Of a DNA stretch of 64,000 bases, positions 19,868-31,840 are shown piece by piece; the first letter of the stretch is position 1; each line of letters begins with the position of its first letter. The position numbers and the translations under genes were made by a program. A model generated the notes under the pieces. The model had not been told where the DNA came from. It searched no databases and saw only the letters and a program-made list of their open reading frames with translations. Origin of the DNA: Agapetus fuscipes (taxonomy: Eukaryota; Arthropoda; Insecta; Trichoptera; Glossosomatidae); contig OX637350.1 of the NCBI GenBank assembly GCA_951799405.1, positions 7,425,852 through 7,489,851 of the forward strand, written 5' to 3'.

Positions 19868-22800
19868 GTAATGTGAACTAATTATTTATTATTTAGGAAA
19901 TATGTGATACTGAGTTTGAAGAAGAACAGCGAATACATGAAAAAACTTATGAACGTATAGGAGAGTAAATAAGTATGCAAGGACAATAAAGTGGAGACTG
20001 GCTACCCCTAGCGGAATGGTGGCTCGTAAATCAGATACAGGTATAAGATTTTGGTTGACAGCTGAATAACTGCGCATCTGCTTTTTGAGCGCAAGGCCAG
20101 GATTAGAACTTTTCTTAACCCAGGTCAGCAAAGCTTCAGTTGTCTTTTAAAATGAATAATTAAAAAAAAATCCTCAGGAAAATGAAAATTCCCCACATTC
20201 AATCAATGATTATTCTTGCCCTTCTTAATCTTGGCGTCTGATTAAATATGCGCATTGCGCATCATCCTTGTTCATCCAAATAGTTAGTGCTGTTAAGAAT
20301 GATATATATTTTCTCCATGACGCTTTACATAAAAAAGAAAATAATTTATTATTGGAGTGTAGATCCATTCTTCCGCTCGGACTACCACTTTTTGCGAGGA
20401 TCTGGCACCTTTTACAAAGAACACAGGGGCAGCGGCAATGGCAGGGGTAGTGGCAGTGCCACTTGGGCTGATGCTGTGGCCGTGTGTGCTGGAGAAGGTG
20501 CCGCGCTGGTGGCCCCAAGGACGGAGACAGAGGTCACAGAGATCCTGGAGCAGATCAGCCCCGACACGGCGAGGATCTGGCTGGGCATACATGACGTGTA
20601 CGCTGAAGGAGAGTTCGTTACGCTGGACGGTTAGTGAGATCCTTTTTTTGATAAATTTGTAAAGAAGTGACGTCAGGGCTCGACTACAAGAAATGTGAAC
20701 CTTCATCTTGGAAAACGGTAAACATCTTGTGAGGTTTAATTACAATGGTTTTTGTATGGCTCTAGTGTATTCAGATCGAAAGTTAAGTTGGTAGAACACT
20801 TGTGTTACGAGCAACAATAATTGGTTTTGATTTCTCCGAGGGTGGCACACATAATTTCCCGATTGGTGTTTAGATCTTCGAATCCATGTTTCTACTCGTA
20901 TACTGTAAGGTTTAATCAGAAATAAATTAAAGAATACTCTAGAAACAAGAAAAAAATCCCTCCAAATGGCTGTCCTCGATTAAGAGAAATGTCGAAATGC
21001 CGACGCAATTTCTTCGGAAATAAAAAAGGTATGAAGTTGTTTACTTCCAAGCTAAGATTGGATGAGACCAATGGCGTCTATACACACAGGGCTAATGGTA
21101 CCGTCCAGCCGACCAGTCGGGACGTGAACCTGAACCAGAAATGCCTCGTTCAAACACTAACACGCTAGAGACATCAAAATATCGAACACCGCTAGGCCAT
21201 AACACTGGCGCACGTGACATTTTGATATTCGTTTGTTATTTTTTGGGTGAATTTGGTGCTATGTAGGTCTTTTTCCATACAATAGTTTAACTTTGTGCAG
21301 TCATCGATATATAAGGCACGATTATTAACTCCATGTTTTAAATCATCGTCATTAAATCCATCTCTTGTAATTAAAAAATAAAGAAGTTTTCCCAAACACT
21401 TTTTTAATAAGTGAAATGATGCTGTAATTTTATATTAAATGTTTTAATGTTGCATTTTAGATAAACTTTTGAGTGACTTTGAGTGTGAAACTTGAATACG
21501 ATTTTTTTTTACATTTTTATGCAAAAAGTTTCAGTCACTTACAGCCTTGCACTTCAAAGATAAACAGGTTTTCCTCAAGCACTTACGTTGGCATTTTGTA
21601 TTGGATTCCAGGTAAACCTCTGAGTGACATCCACTCCAAGTGGGGTCCGAATGAACCAAACGACTCAAGAGATGAAGACTGCGTCACGGTTGATAGAGAG
21701 GGATTCTACTATGACACAGCATGCAAAAAAAAATACAACTTTGTTTGCAAGAAAGAACTTTCTTCGGTGACTTCAAATCCAGCTTGCGATACTTACGATA
21801 CAGGTATTAAATTGAGTTTGCACAATTTTAAGTGACCTACCAATATGGTAGCTTTGTGTGTCAAATTTTGGCATGAAAATGATGTGCCAATGATCTTGAT
21901 TGCTTCACTTGCAGTTAGTATTTTGTAAGCAGTAGCAGTGTCTGAACTAAAAGACAAATTTAAAAAAAAACTTTCACTTTTTGGACTTGGGTTTGTTACA
22001 TCTGTGGCAGAATTGATTTCCCATTTTGTTTTATGAGTGCCAGCATGAAAAACTCAGTCTCTATATGAGATGAAAACGTTTTTCTTGGGGAGCAAGAAAA
22101 CTTTCTCTTCAATGAAAGTCATTGACGTAAAGATAATTCTGTAACCTGTGAAGATAATGAGTTCCCTGCGCAAAATACAAACCTATCGCGATACCACGCT
22201 GAAAAGTTCCATATTAAAAATAGATGCGTTTATCTTCAGAGATTTCTTTTACTAGTAAGTACTTATTTCTTGAAATTTCATAATTTGAATCGGCATTAAG
22301 TTTCTTTTTATTGAACTGCAGCGTACTTTTACAAGATGGAGTCTGGTCGCTGCTACAAGTTGCACACCACGGCCCGCACGTGGCACGAGGCGTACAAGAT
22401 GTGCAAGCTGGAGCAGTCGCAGCTGGTCATCCTCAACAGTCCAGAGGAAGCTGCTGTCCTCACGGAGGTCCTGGGGCAATATCCCGCCAGCTCGCTTAAG
22501 GGAACCTTCGATAAGGACGTGGTCCACATGGGTTTCAATGAACTGTTAAACAATGGAGTGTACATGACAATTGAAGGTAAAGTATTCGCTCTCTTATCTT
22601 TAAGCTTAGAGCTTGTCATGATTGTCTTTATCGAGTTGATGCTTGCATAACCATTTAAGAAACATGTTAACCCTTTTTTAAAATGATCTCTTACATACGA
22701 CAAAAGCTAACGGCAATTCTGTGGGAATTTAAGTTCATTTACATGGCTGGACACGGAAAAAATCATGCACTGAAAATATAACTGGAGTAAAGAATTTGAA

Positions 22801-23557
22801 TGCACCTTGAAAGACGGTGGTAGAGAACCTTTTTGTTTGTTTTGAGATTGTGACTGTTAAAAATATTTTCTATGCCTTGAGATTTGGTTTGTTGAGGACT
22901 TTTATTTTGGCTTAGAATCATGTCTGGTACAGTCAATTCTTTTAGCTTTATATCGTCTCTGCTCCAGTTATTTTCTTTGGCTTAAAATCATGACTGTGTC
23001 AGACACTATTTTTGGCTTGAGATAGGGACTGATTCAGGCATTTCCTTTGATTTCAGATTCAGGCTATTCTAGGAGTTTTTTTTTTAAATTCAATTGGAAA
23101 AACAAAGTTTTGATTCATTTTTTAGTTTATTTTTTGCTCAAACGTTTTCTAGGAGTTTATTTATTCAAGGAGTGTACATCATCAATTTGAGTTTATGCTT
23201 ATTCCAGGCATTTCAGTCTCGTATCGTGACTGTTTGTGGCATTTTTTGTAACTTTAAATTCTGGCTATTCCAGACATTTTTTATTTGAGGTTATGACTGT
23301 TCCAGGCATTTAAGTCTTGTAGTGTAACTGTTGCAGGCGTGTCTTTATCACAAAGCGGATATGACGAGTGGGCACCTGGTCAGCCTGACAACAGCGGAGC
23401 ACGAGGGGAGGAGCATTGCGGAGCCATGGCTCGCAGTGGAAGACTTCACGACGTCAACTGTCATACGCAAGCCATGTTCTTCTGCGAGAGAGCGCCAGGA
23501 ACCATCAACGACGTGAGCCAACACTCGCGCTTCAAGTCAGACTTTACGTTCGTCTAA
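19741..23557 (+). CDS. Secreted dual-CRD C-type lectin (immulectin-like), five exons
   Basis: Joining 19741-19867, 20363-20629, 21612-21803, 22322-22576 and 23337-23557 gives one open frame of 353 codons plus stop. Every junction is GT-AG and every intron is phase 1. Residues 15-30 (MILVWLLCCWISLVHS) look like a signal peptide core, so translation could also begin at the internal ATG at 19783. CRD1 spans about residues 44-179, with cysteines 84, 155, 169 and 177 and an EPN motif at 146-148; its WND position reads YYD. CRD2 spans about 197-331, with Cys 206, 223, 308, 322 and 330 and a QPD motif at 296-298; its WND position reads LHD. In the family EPN goes with mannose-type and QPD with galactose-type binding; with degenerate WND positions, calcium-dependent binding is uncertain. 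Known relatives are haemolymph pattern-recognition proteins that bind microbial sugars and promote agglutination, encapsulation or melanisation. The immune role here is inferred from that family. Confidence 0.88.
19868..20362 (+). other. Lectin intron 1 with LINE-X1 remnant
   Basis: A GT-AG phase 1 intron. A decayed LINE-X1 3' end lies at about 19917-20042, ending in the tell-tale CTACCCCTAGCGGAATGG block and a short ATACAG tail, in the same orientation as the gene. Confidence 0.7.
20363..20629 (+). CDS. Lectin exon 2: first half of CRD1
   Basis: The acceptor is tgtag and the donor gttagt. The exon encodes residues 43-131, including the WADAVAVC and WLGIHD blocks of a C-type lectin fold. A Gly/Ser-rich insertion at residues 64-75 (RGSGNGRGSGSA) lies between the first strand and the TWADA helix, where related proteins are usually shorter. 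The exon is clearly more GC-rich than the flanking introns. Confidence 0.87.
20630..21611 (+). other. Lectin intron 2 with a possible degenerate SINE-B
   Basis: A GT-AG phase 1 intron. Around 20740-20880 words such as AAGTTGGTAGAACACTTG and a diverged 'gagggtg...atttcccgattggtgttt' run resemble the head of SINE-B, heavily decayed. Nothing else was recognised. Confidence 0.45.
21612..21803 (+). CDS. Lectin exon 3: second half of CRD1 and linker
   Basis: The acceptor is ttccag and the donor gtatta. The exon encodes residues 132-195: WGPNEPN with the EPN motif at 146-148, Cys155, Cys169 and Cys177, then an inter-domain linker ending TYDT. Tyr165-Asp166 occupy the usual Trp-Asn position of the WND motif. 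Confidence 0.87.
22322..22576 (+). CDS. Lectin exon 4: first half of CRD2
   Basis: The acceptor is ctgcag and the donor gtaaag. The exon encodes residues 196-280. Cys206 (GRCYKL) is the extra N-terminal cysteine of a long-form CRD. It is followed by TWHEAYKMCK, a LVILNSPEEAAVL helix and VHMGFNE in place of the usual WLG block. Confidence 0.88.
22577..23336 (+). repeat. Lectin intron 4: diverged tandem array with acceptor-like units
   Basis: From about 22830 to the exon 5 acceptor the intron is made of diverged units of roughly 50-60 bases. They share words such as 'ggcttgagat', 'atgactgt' and 'tccaggcattt'. Several units end in a pyrimidine tract plus CAG and so mimic the true acceptor. Confidence 0.5.
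23337..23557 (+). CDS. Lectin exon 5: second half of CRD2 and C-terminus
   Basis: The acceptor is ttgcag. The exon encodes residues 281-353, with QPD at 296-298 inside WAPGQPDN and cysteines 308, 322 and 330. It ends in a short polar tail and TAA at 23555-23557. The first good AATAAA downstream is at 23985-23990, a candidate polyadenylation signal about 430 bases after the stop. Confidence 0.87.
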
Positions 23558-23989
23558 CATCATGTGACATAAAAGACCGGACAAACGGGTCGAATGTGAC
23601 TGATCAGTAGTTGAATTTGTGAGTTTACAAGTATTCATACACGAAGAGAGTTGTAAGCAATTGTAGTGTAACAAATAACGAATGCACTCCCCTTTCAATT
23701 CGTCGGAAAAAAGCCTTAGGTTGGGTACAGACAGTTGGCTAAAGACAGTGGAGTGTAAGTATTGAAAAACAATAGAAGATGGTGTGTTGCCTTGAAAGAT
23801 ATCACGCCATCTTCTGTTCTTAGGAAATACACCACTTACAAGCTGTCCTACTCAGACTACAGACCAGTGTCAACCACGTGGGTTCATCCGCCTAACAGCT
23901 TAGTGTCTCCAAGAATGAAAAACAGCTACTAAAGATTTGTTCATTCTATCCAGTAAGTAAATACATATCTTCTTAGATAACCAAAATAA

Positions 23990-25857
23990 AATTTAAAAAT
24001 TTGTCTATGTGAATTAAAGACCTCAATTTTATTTATTTCTATAAATATTCAAGATTTTTTTTTTAATATTGCTACCGCCATAGGGTAGGTACAGGTAGTA
24101 ATTCTATAGCTACAGCAATATTTTTGAATATATTTTTTGGATGGATAATAATGTACCTACATACGTAATTAGTTAAGTCTAAAGCAATGTGCAACAATAA
24201 ATAATGATTTCTTAGAAAATACTTTTTCCGAACCTAGGGTAGTAGATAAAATAAAATATTATTATAAAGCATAGTGTTAAATTATTTAAAAAATAATATT
24301 TAAAGTGATGTGTATTTTCAATGGTTGAAATATAAATAAAACATGTGATGAAAACAAAATATTTTATTCATAAAATCAAACACTAACAACTCTCATGTAA
24401 TTTTCATTAAAATATCCAAACGCACTATATAATTTTTCTATAAATTATTATTACAAATCATAAGTTTTAAAATCGTTCATTTTGTAGGTAGTTCACAAAT
24501 TTTGTCATAAAACTTCCTGTATAATAGGATCTCTGATAAAGAAATAACAATATTGCTCGGATAGAGTCAAAGACGACTATCTAGGCTATTTTTTCTTACA
24601 AAATTATATAAATTTGTGGAGACACAGAAAATGATATTCTCAGGGTTTCTATGCATTGACCTTATTTTCGGGAAAAAACTAGATTTCTGTCTTTGATTCC
24701 ATACGGTTCGTAAGTTAATGATTAATTATTTATCAGTAATTAATACACAACTAAAAACTTATTTTTGCAATGCCTCCACGTAATTTTTCAGGAGTGGTTC
24801 TACAAAGATAATTATTTTGTTCCTATTTTAGTGTCTTATTTACTTACCCGCCCAAAAAATTTAACAACTTAATAACTAATTTACTTATTGCATTTCCCTT
24901 TTTTTTGGTTTTCGTAATTTTAGAATCATTCATATTCAAGTAATAATTCTTGATTGATTAATTTTGACACCGTCGGGCTTATTTTGTTTTAATTTAGAAT
25001 TTTAAGACAACAACAAAAATTATAGAATGATTGATACTTTAAACAACTGTTTCACTCTCTCCTATGTATAAACAATAAATAAGAAAGAGTTGGATGGACA
25101 AAATATATTTTATGAAAACAAAACAAGCTCTCAGTAATCTTAATTCCCTAAATTTTTCAAAACTTTTTTCTTTATCTTTAATCCATAATAATGCAACATT
25201 ACCTTAAAAAAAATTGAAGGAAAAATTCAAACATATAGTAAGTATACAAAAAATATTAAATATTATAATTTAGAAATCATAACATTTAACGTAAAAAAAT
25301 GTTATAAACATTTTCAATTTACTAATTTTCAACATATTTTTCAACAGTATAATAATTAATATAATGCAAGAAACATTTTAAAATATCAACTGTCATTTTT
25401 TATTATTATTAAAAGTTTACGAAATAAAAAAACTTTTTAGTTATTAGAGTATGTGATTCAAACAGAAATTCAATAAAAATAGTTTTTTTTTCATTGAAGC
25501 AATCAATTTACAAACTTCAAATATTTAAATTGTGAAATTTGAAATTTTTTGTTTCATTTGAAATGTGCTACTACGTTAAAGAATAAAAGAATAAAATTAT
25601 AAATGATTTAAATTCTACAGATTTTCTAAAAAAAACAAACATTTATTAATTAGGATGACAATATACTTTCCAGCATACATTTGAGTGATGCACTAAGATT
25701 AGTCAGGAGATAAATTATATATTCTTGTTTCAACCATGAACCAAAACAAGCAAAAATTATACTAAAATATTTTTATAAAAAATTAACACTCGTCATTAGG
25801 AAACATTTGAAAATTCAACAAAATGCGACAAGATAAATATTAAGTCCAATAGACATC
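23990..25857. other. Very AT-rich intergenic stretch
   Basis: Dominated by A/T runs; no frame above 60 codons and no repeat recognised. Confidence 0.5.
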
Positions 25858-26013
25858 AACCCAAGTTTAAAATATCATGTTTTAAGTCATCCATAGCGTA
25901 AACCAAAAAAGTATGGAATCTGAAACAGCATCCATACTGAGCGTTTTATATTCCATCGATTTTTAGTAAGACGCTATGGTTGAGTTAAAACGTAAAGTTA
26001 TATACGTAGGGTA
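25858..26013. mobile_element. Hairpin MITE, first copy of three
   Basis: A diverged copy with CCAAGTTTAAAA at the left and GCTATGGTTGAGTTAAAACG at the right; the inner palindrome includes AGCGTTTTATATTCC. It is one of three copies within 850 bases. Confidence 0.5.
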
Positions 26014-26326
26014 GAGATTATCTTATAAAACGAAAGTATTCCAATCATTTATCTCTTTCTATTGCATTGATCATGGTTACAAAAAAGTGAGATACTATAC
26101 TGTTGTAAATCAGCAGTAGATTGATGATGAATCATAAGGTAACTTTCTTAAATTATTGTTCCTTTCTTTCGTATTAAATAACGATGCGATAGAAAGAGAC
26201 ATCAAATTAACGTACAAATACATGATAAAATAGGCCCTCTCAATTGAAAAGTACCTTAATTAATATTATTCTATATTGCAATATTTTTTTAATTACAGGA
26301 TGGTTTCGTATAACTAACCTTCTCAC

Positions 26327-26488
26327 TACCCCAAGTCTAACAAAAATATATTTTTGACTTAACCATAGCGTTTTCATGAAAATGTTTCAAAACTAAAAAG
26401 CTCACTAGAAGCACTGTTTTAATTTTAATATATTTTTGGTAAAACACCGTAGTTGAGTCTAAACGTAAAGTTATAAACTTGTGATAGT
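26327..26488. mobile_element. Hairpin MITE, second copy
   Basis: TACCCCAAGTCTAAC at the left, ACTTAACCATAGCGTTTTCA, and at the right GGTAAAACACCGTAGTTGAG. The right end is decayed. Confidence 0.5.
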
Positions 26489-26556
26489 GTAATGTTGCAT
26501 GTAGGTATATAATATAAATAATTTAATAAGTAACTATTTTCCTATCGATAGGTCGG

Positions 26557-26700
26557 TACCCCAAGTATAAAAGTTTAAGTTGAATCTCAGACAAAGCGTT
26601 TTAATGAAAACGTATGGACAATAAAACAGCGCATCTGAAGAGATTGTTAGTTTCAATACATTTTGGTAAAACGCTGTGGTTGAGTTTTATACTTGGGGTA
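26557..26700. mobile_element. Hairpin MITE, third and best copy
   Basis: The terminal inverted repeats TACCCCAAGTATAAAA and TTTTATACTTGGGGTA are perfect over 16 bases. The inner arms carry AAAGCGTTTTA and TAAAACGCTGTGG. The copy is non-coding. Confidence 0.65.
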
Positions 26701-26904
26701 GAGGTTCGATGAAGCATTTCCCAAGTCTCGTTCAAATCTCGTTTCAGTCAAGTATCACGGATTAGCGCTTGCATGCTAATTGTTTTGGCACAGGATTGAC
26801 ATTTCGTATATTAGGTCTCGCACAGCCAACATAATCATTCAATTGACATCTTTAAAACAACAGTAAACAATCATGGAGTCGAAACAGTCGCATTTTCCTT
26901 CCGC

Positions 26905-26995
26905 GGTGTATGCAAAGATAGGAAAAAAATGGAAGAAAATCTGCAAAGGCTCTGGCCACCCGTAGCGGAATGGCGACCGAGTTACAGTTACAGGT
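26905..26995 (+). mobile_element. LINE-X1 3' end, short 5'-truncated copy
   Basis: GGAAAAAAATGGAAGAAAAT, CTGCAAAGGCTCTGGCCACC, CGTAGCGGAATGGCGACCGA and GTTACAGTTACAGG match the end of the copy at 955-1815. Confidence 0.75.
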
Positions 26996-27854
26996 GTGAC
27001 TTCACAAGCCTAAGTGACCAGGGTGATGAGCAAGAAAAACGCAAATGCAGAATGAATTTAGCAAATGATTTTACATAGACAATATTGTGATGTGACCAAG
27101 CCGGGTTGCTAGCGAAAAAAAATATTAACATTTTTCCTCACGGGAATGAGGTCATAAATTTAGCGCTGTTATTCACAAACAGCAAATCCATGGTTTATTC
27201 GCCACTGAATATAAATTTTACAAACGAAAGAAAACCTTTGACCCGTGGATGATTTAGGGATTAAATGTTTTGTGATAACAGTCTAGGCAATGAGGGCCTT
27301 AGCAACGGAAACAAAAATACAGAAGGCTATTGACATGACGTCACATATTTTCACGGCTTTCTTGTTCCGACTCCATTGGCTCTTTTTACACGAAAATATG
27401 GTAAATAATAATTACATTTTATGTGATTAATTAGGTATTGTGGATTTTCAAAAGAGAATCCGGGCAGGGAACTTTGAGTGACTTTTTGCATTTGCCAGGG
27501 ACGAACACTCCACAGAGGCCAATAAATTTCAGTATAACAGCATCCAGATGTTGCTTGAGTCGTAGCTGACCAAGTTAATGTGATTCACATAAAAATGACG
27601 CCATATAAATTATGTGCAATGTCAATGAAAACGTTTTTTCTTTACATACCGCGACTTTAAATTTTTGAAGCAAAAGGTTAATAGCTTGCCTATTTGATTG
27701 CCTGTGTAGAGTAGACGCGCCTGTAAATAATTGCAAAGGTAAAACATAAATTATAAACATTCTTCATTTATAATATTGTATACATTCTTCATTAATATTA
27801 TTGCACCCCTGAGTATACTCACGAGATTGAGAAAAAATATTCTATGTTTGGAGC

Positions 27855-27897
27855 ACTGACACTGGCCACCCTTAGCAAAATGGCGACAGAGTTACAG
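27855..27897 (+). mobile_element. LINE-X1 3' end, very short copy
   Basis: Only CTGGCCACCCTTAGCAAAAT and GGCGACAGAGTTACAGA remain. Confidence 0.55.
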
Positions 27898-28550
27898 ACA
27901 ATACTCATACTATTGTTGATAGGTACACAAATTTCATTTTCCGTCTTTAATATTCAAAGCAATCAAAGGATTGATCCTACAAAATGCATTTTTTTAACCA
28001 AACAGAAAATACAATATACGTTTTTTTTGACACATAATTTTACCCTTCATATGCATATGTATTTAAAACTCATATTATAATCAAACCAAGAATTTCTTAT
28101 ATCATATTTAAGTACTCCTTATTTCATTATTTTTATACTACAAATGTACCATATTAGAATCACAATATATATGTTATTTCATTATTTGCTTTTTTAACCT
28201 ACTAAAATATGTGTCATTTTAATATTTCGTCTAGTTGTTGATTTTCATTATACACCATTAATTGTATTTTCTAGTAAAAACTTGATATTATACCTGGATA
28301 AGTAAGATTTAGTATATTTTCTATACGCTAGTGATATACTGATATATTACTTCTATAAGTTCTACTTAAAATTCTTCGTTCTTAACGGATATTTATAAAA
28401 TTGATAAATTATACAACACTTAAAGAAGTTCCCTACATTTGTTAGAGTGTATAATGTACCTCATAAAATTACTGATATTTATTTATTTCATTAAGTAATA
28501 GTCCATTTTCCATTAAAATACAGACGACAATTCGATATTCAACATTATTG

Positions 28551-28703
28551 TTACCTGTTTCAGGGAAAAGTTCTTCATTTTTTGTACAATGAAAAGTACA
28601 CATGCAAAATGTGTAACCGCTAACTTACATATTATGTTTGCTTGTGAGCATGCATAAGTCTGAATCTTAAATTATATATATATGTCTTAGCAACTCAGAT
28701 TAT
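28551..28703 (+). repeat. LINE-X2 3'-end unit, degenerate
   Basis: CCTGTTTCAGGGAAAAGTTC, ACACATGCAAAATGTGTAA and GCTTGTGAGCATGCATAAG in order, ending AGCAACTCAGATTA. Confidence 0.55.
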
Positions 28704-29829
28704 ATACTGTATGTTTACCCATGGATAACATTCAATAGCCGAAATATGAGTGTCATTCAAAAGGTTTCACACAAAACAAGTGCATGACACTGGTAGTGGC
28801 TGCTTCATTCAGATTCAGGCAAGAGTGACAAGCACAAATGCTACGCATTATACAACAAAATAAAATTGAGCAAGAGTGTTGTCCTACAGTCGCTCTAGAA
28901 AAAATTGCAAGCCCTAAATTGAATATTGAAAAATCGTCTGCAAGGAGGATTAGAGCAAGAAATTGAAAGCCCATTTTCTCAATTTATTCAACTTACAAAA
29001 GATTGAAAAAGCTTTCAAGTAAAACTTAAAGTAGATAAAAATAAACGTAGTAAGCTGGACGTTTTTACATGGAGATAAATAAAGATAAAAACCACTTATT
29101 CAAGCATCATTGTAAGTCGTTTGAAAAAATAATAAACATAAATTTAATTTAAAAAGAACATAACAAGAGTTTATTTATGTACAGAAAACAACAGAAAAAT
29201 GTTTCTACTTCACGTAGATGTGTTGCTAAAAATGAGAAAAACGAATAACTAGAAACATTGTATTTAGAAAATGAACTGATGGATTTCCCTTGTATTGGCT
29301 ACACCTATTCTAAAGGATATTAATTTAAAAGAAAAACTACTAAAACAGAAACTAGAGGAAAATTTCTGAAAAATAAGACCATTCAATTTATAAAAATTGC
29401 TTCTACCAGTAAAAACCATTGGCTTATTTTTGTGTTTTTTTTTTCAAACAATAATTTCTTTTACAGCTAAAAAATGGTTATAATTATTATTTTTTTAATG
29501 ATGATAATACATATTTGAAATAAAACACGTCGAGTTTCATTATAACATGATTGAGTTTTTTTGTATTGCTCATTTATATTTTTCAGATTTTTCAGCCTGT
29601 CGTACACTCCTTAAAACAAAACAATTTAAAATCTGACTTGGTAATTGCAACAGTTATAAATAAAGCAACATTTAAATATTCAAAATGGTGATTCGTACGC
29701 TAGTTACGAGTACCAATTAATATATTAAGTATATTTTTGTTTGATAGCTTTAAAAAATATTCACACCCAAACTTTAATCTACGTCAAAGATGTGGAGGTA
29801 CTTATTAAGGGCAGATACAAATATATCCG

Positions 29830-29879
29830 TAAGCGTCAAACTATCACATAAAACGTTTCATGTGATTGTTTGACGCTTA
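29830..29879. repeat. Short inverted repeat, 20-bp arms
   Basis: TAAGCGTCAAACTATCACAT (29830-29849) and its inverted copy (29860-29879), with one mismatch, are separated by AAAACGTTTC. The hairpin is isolated in AT-rich DNA. It could be a tiny foldback element or a structured RNA. Confidence 0.6.
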
Positions 29880-30299
29880 GATGTTTGAAATTATATCCCT
29901 TTTTCGTGTGGACGATGTGATGATAATAATCTTATTTAAGTAGGAAGACAGGCGTATTGGGAGATAATTCTAGGAGTCAATATTATAATATACCCACATT
30001 CTAAAGCGTCCAACTTACATGTAGATTCAATTGAATAATAATTCAATTAGTTCAAGTTTGAAGCTCAAGAATGTTTATAATACCGACTATACATATATTA
30101 AACAATTAAATCGTTAGAATTTATAAGATACAGTGATTATTGCTTTTCTTTACTTTTGCAATTTTTGTATAAGTATAAATTATCTTTACAGTACTAAGTA
30201 AAATTTGGCACCTAAAGGATCAATGGATTCCCAGGAAAATTAACAATGAATAACACCTTCCAACATAAATTTTGGTATGATTTATATCATTTAACAACA

Positions 30300-30365
30300 A
30301 CAAAAATACCTCTTCGGGGAAAACGCGGCACGAAGCTACTCTATATGCGTAGCTTATCTGCGTTT
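30300..30365 (+). mobile_element. SINE-B 3' fragment
   Basis: CTCTTCGGGGAAAACGCGGC, ACGAAGCTACTCTATATGCG and TAGCTTA match the SINE-B 3' end. Confidence 0.55.
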
Positions 30366-30564
30366 TTATTGAGAGAAAAAAAATATTACACGGGTAAAAA
30401 ATTGGATTGCGTCAATGTTGACAGTCGTAGAAAAAGCAGCAGGTTATCAAATATTATCATTAAATATCAAAGTAAGACGAGTATACTCGTATTCACCTAG
30501 GATTTATTTTCAAAAAGTTTGTTAAGTAGAACGATTGTGTTCAAATTTGGACGGATAGGGTTCG

Positions 30565-30765
30565 ATATCCACCACGGAAGCAAGAAATGATTTCTGTTTT
30601 CTGATTTCTGAAATGATTTCTGAAATGATGTGTTTATTTCAAACCCAAAATCGTAGTACTAGTAAGGTATACCCGGCCTTCACAAGAAATGAGGACCTGC
30701 CCCCTTCGGGAGTCGGGAATTCCTTGCTTTAAATAGTTGGCGTAAGGCAGGTTGCACTCGCTAAA
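30565..30765 (+). mobile_element. SINE-B, degenerate copy
   Basis: GGGTTCGATATCCACCACGG, GAAATGATTTCTG repeated, TTTATTTCAAACCCAAAAT, GGCCTTCACAAGAAATGAGG and AGTTGGCGTAAGGCAGG follow the SINE-B order. The GAAATGATTTCTG segment is locally duplicated. Confidence 0.65.
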
Positions 30766-31840
30766 CGCAAATAAGAATAAGAAATGTGAACAAGAAGTAA
30801 AATGCGTTGCGTTTTTTTATGTACCTACCAAGAAACCACTGACTGAGTATTAAATCATAAAAAAATATATGTTGGGAGATCCAGATAATGCATTGACATT
30901 AACAATATATTTTTTTAAATAGGTATACATTACATTACCATCCAATGGTATAACAAAGAAAGTGGTAGTAATATTTTCACAACATAAGGTAAAATTGCAC
31001 AAAGGTTAGGATACCCACCATTTTACAAATATCTAAATAGGATTGGGTTCAGACTCTGTACATGCATACATTTTTCTATGAGTATTGGATAAAATTTAAA
31101 AAAAGGTAGAGCGTGGCTTAGTAAATCAATCCATAATTACAAAAAAAGGAACATAATAAAAACGTACTTTTTATTTTGCAGTTGTAAAATTATTGTAAGG
31201 ATAAGCCATACCTTTTTTAAATAACAAACTGTAAACAGACTAGGTAAGTCAAAGTTTAAGTACATTATGTACAGGATAATTATGATAATTGCTTTTTATA
31301 CATTTCTTTAATGATTTATCTATATAAAATATATCATTATTTTTTTATAAAACTACGCCTAGTTCACAATCTGACTAGTGGACAAAAACATCAAGATATC
31401 TCAAGCCGGGTTCACTCAACAGGAATTAAAAAAAGATCATAACTTATTTTTGTCTTCTTTAAATAAAGTAATGTTTACAACATTAAAACTGTTTTTGTTC
31501 TTAATAAACACAGCTTAATTCATCAATGAAGTTTACTAGTTGTTTTTGCAAAGGAAAGTATCGTTAACATACATCATTTGAACGATAAACAGAGTGTATT
31601 GACATTATATTAAGTGAGTGGTTTTCGTATACAGTATTGCTTGCATGGGATATTAGTAAAGACATAAAGTTGGAGACGCATAGCACAGCATAGTATGTTA
31701 GAGCAAGCATGCCTAATAAACCCTCACATACAAATATATGTATTTTTCATAAGGGAAGGAACGCCGTTGCAATACAAGAGTGGATGTATTTCCTTGTTAA
31801 CTCGTAACATATACCAGAGGATCTCAAATTATTTTGCCGT

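Larger units (their letters stand above)
28704..31840. other. AT-rich intergenic stretch
   Basis: Contains the 29830 hairpin and two SINE-B fragments listed separately; otherwise nothing supported. Confidence 0.45.
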
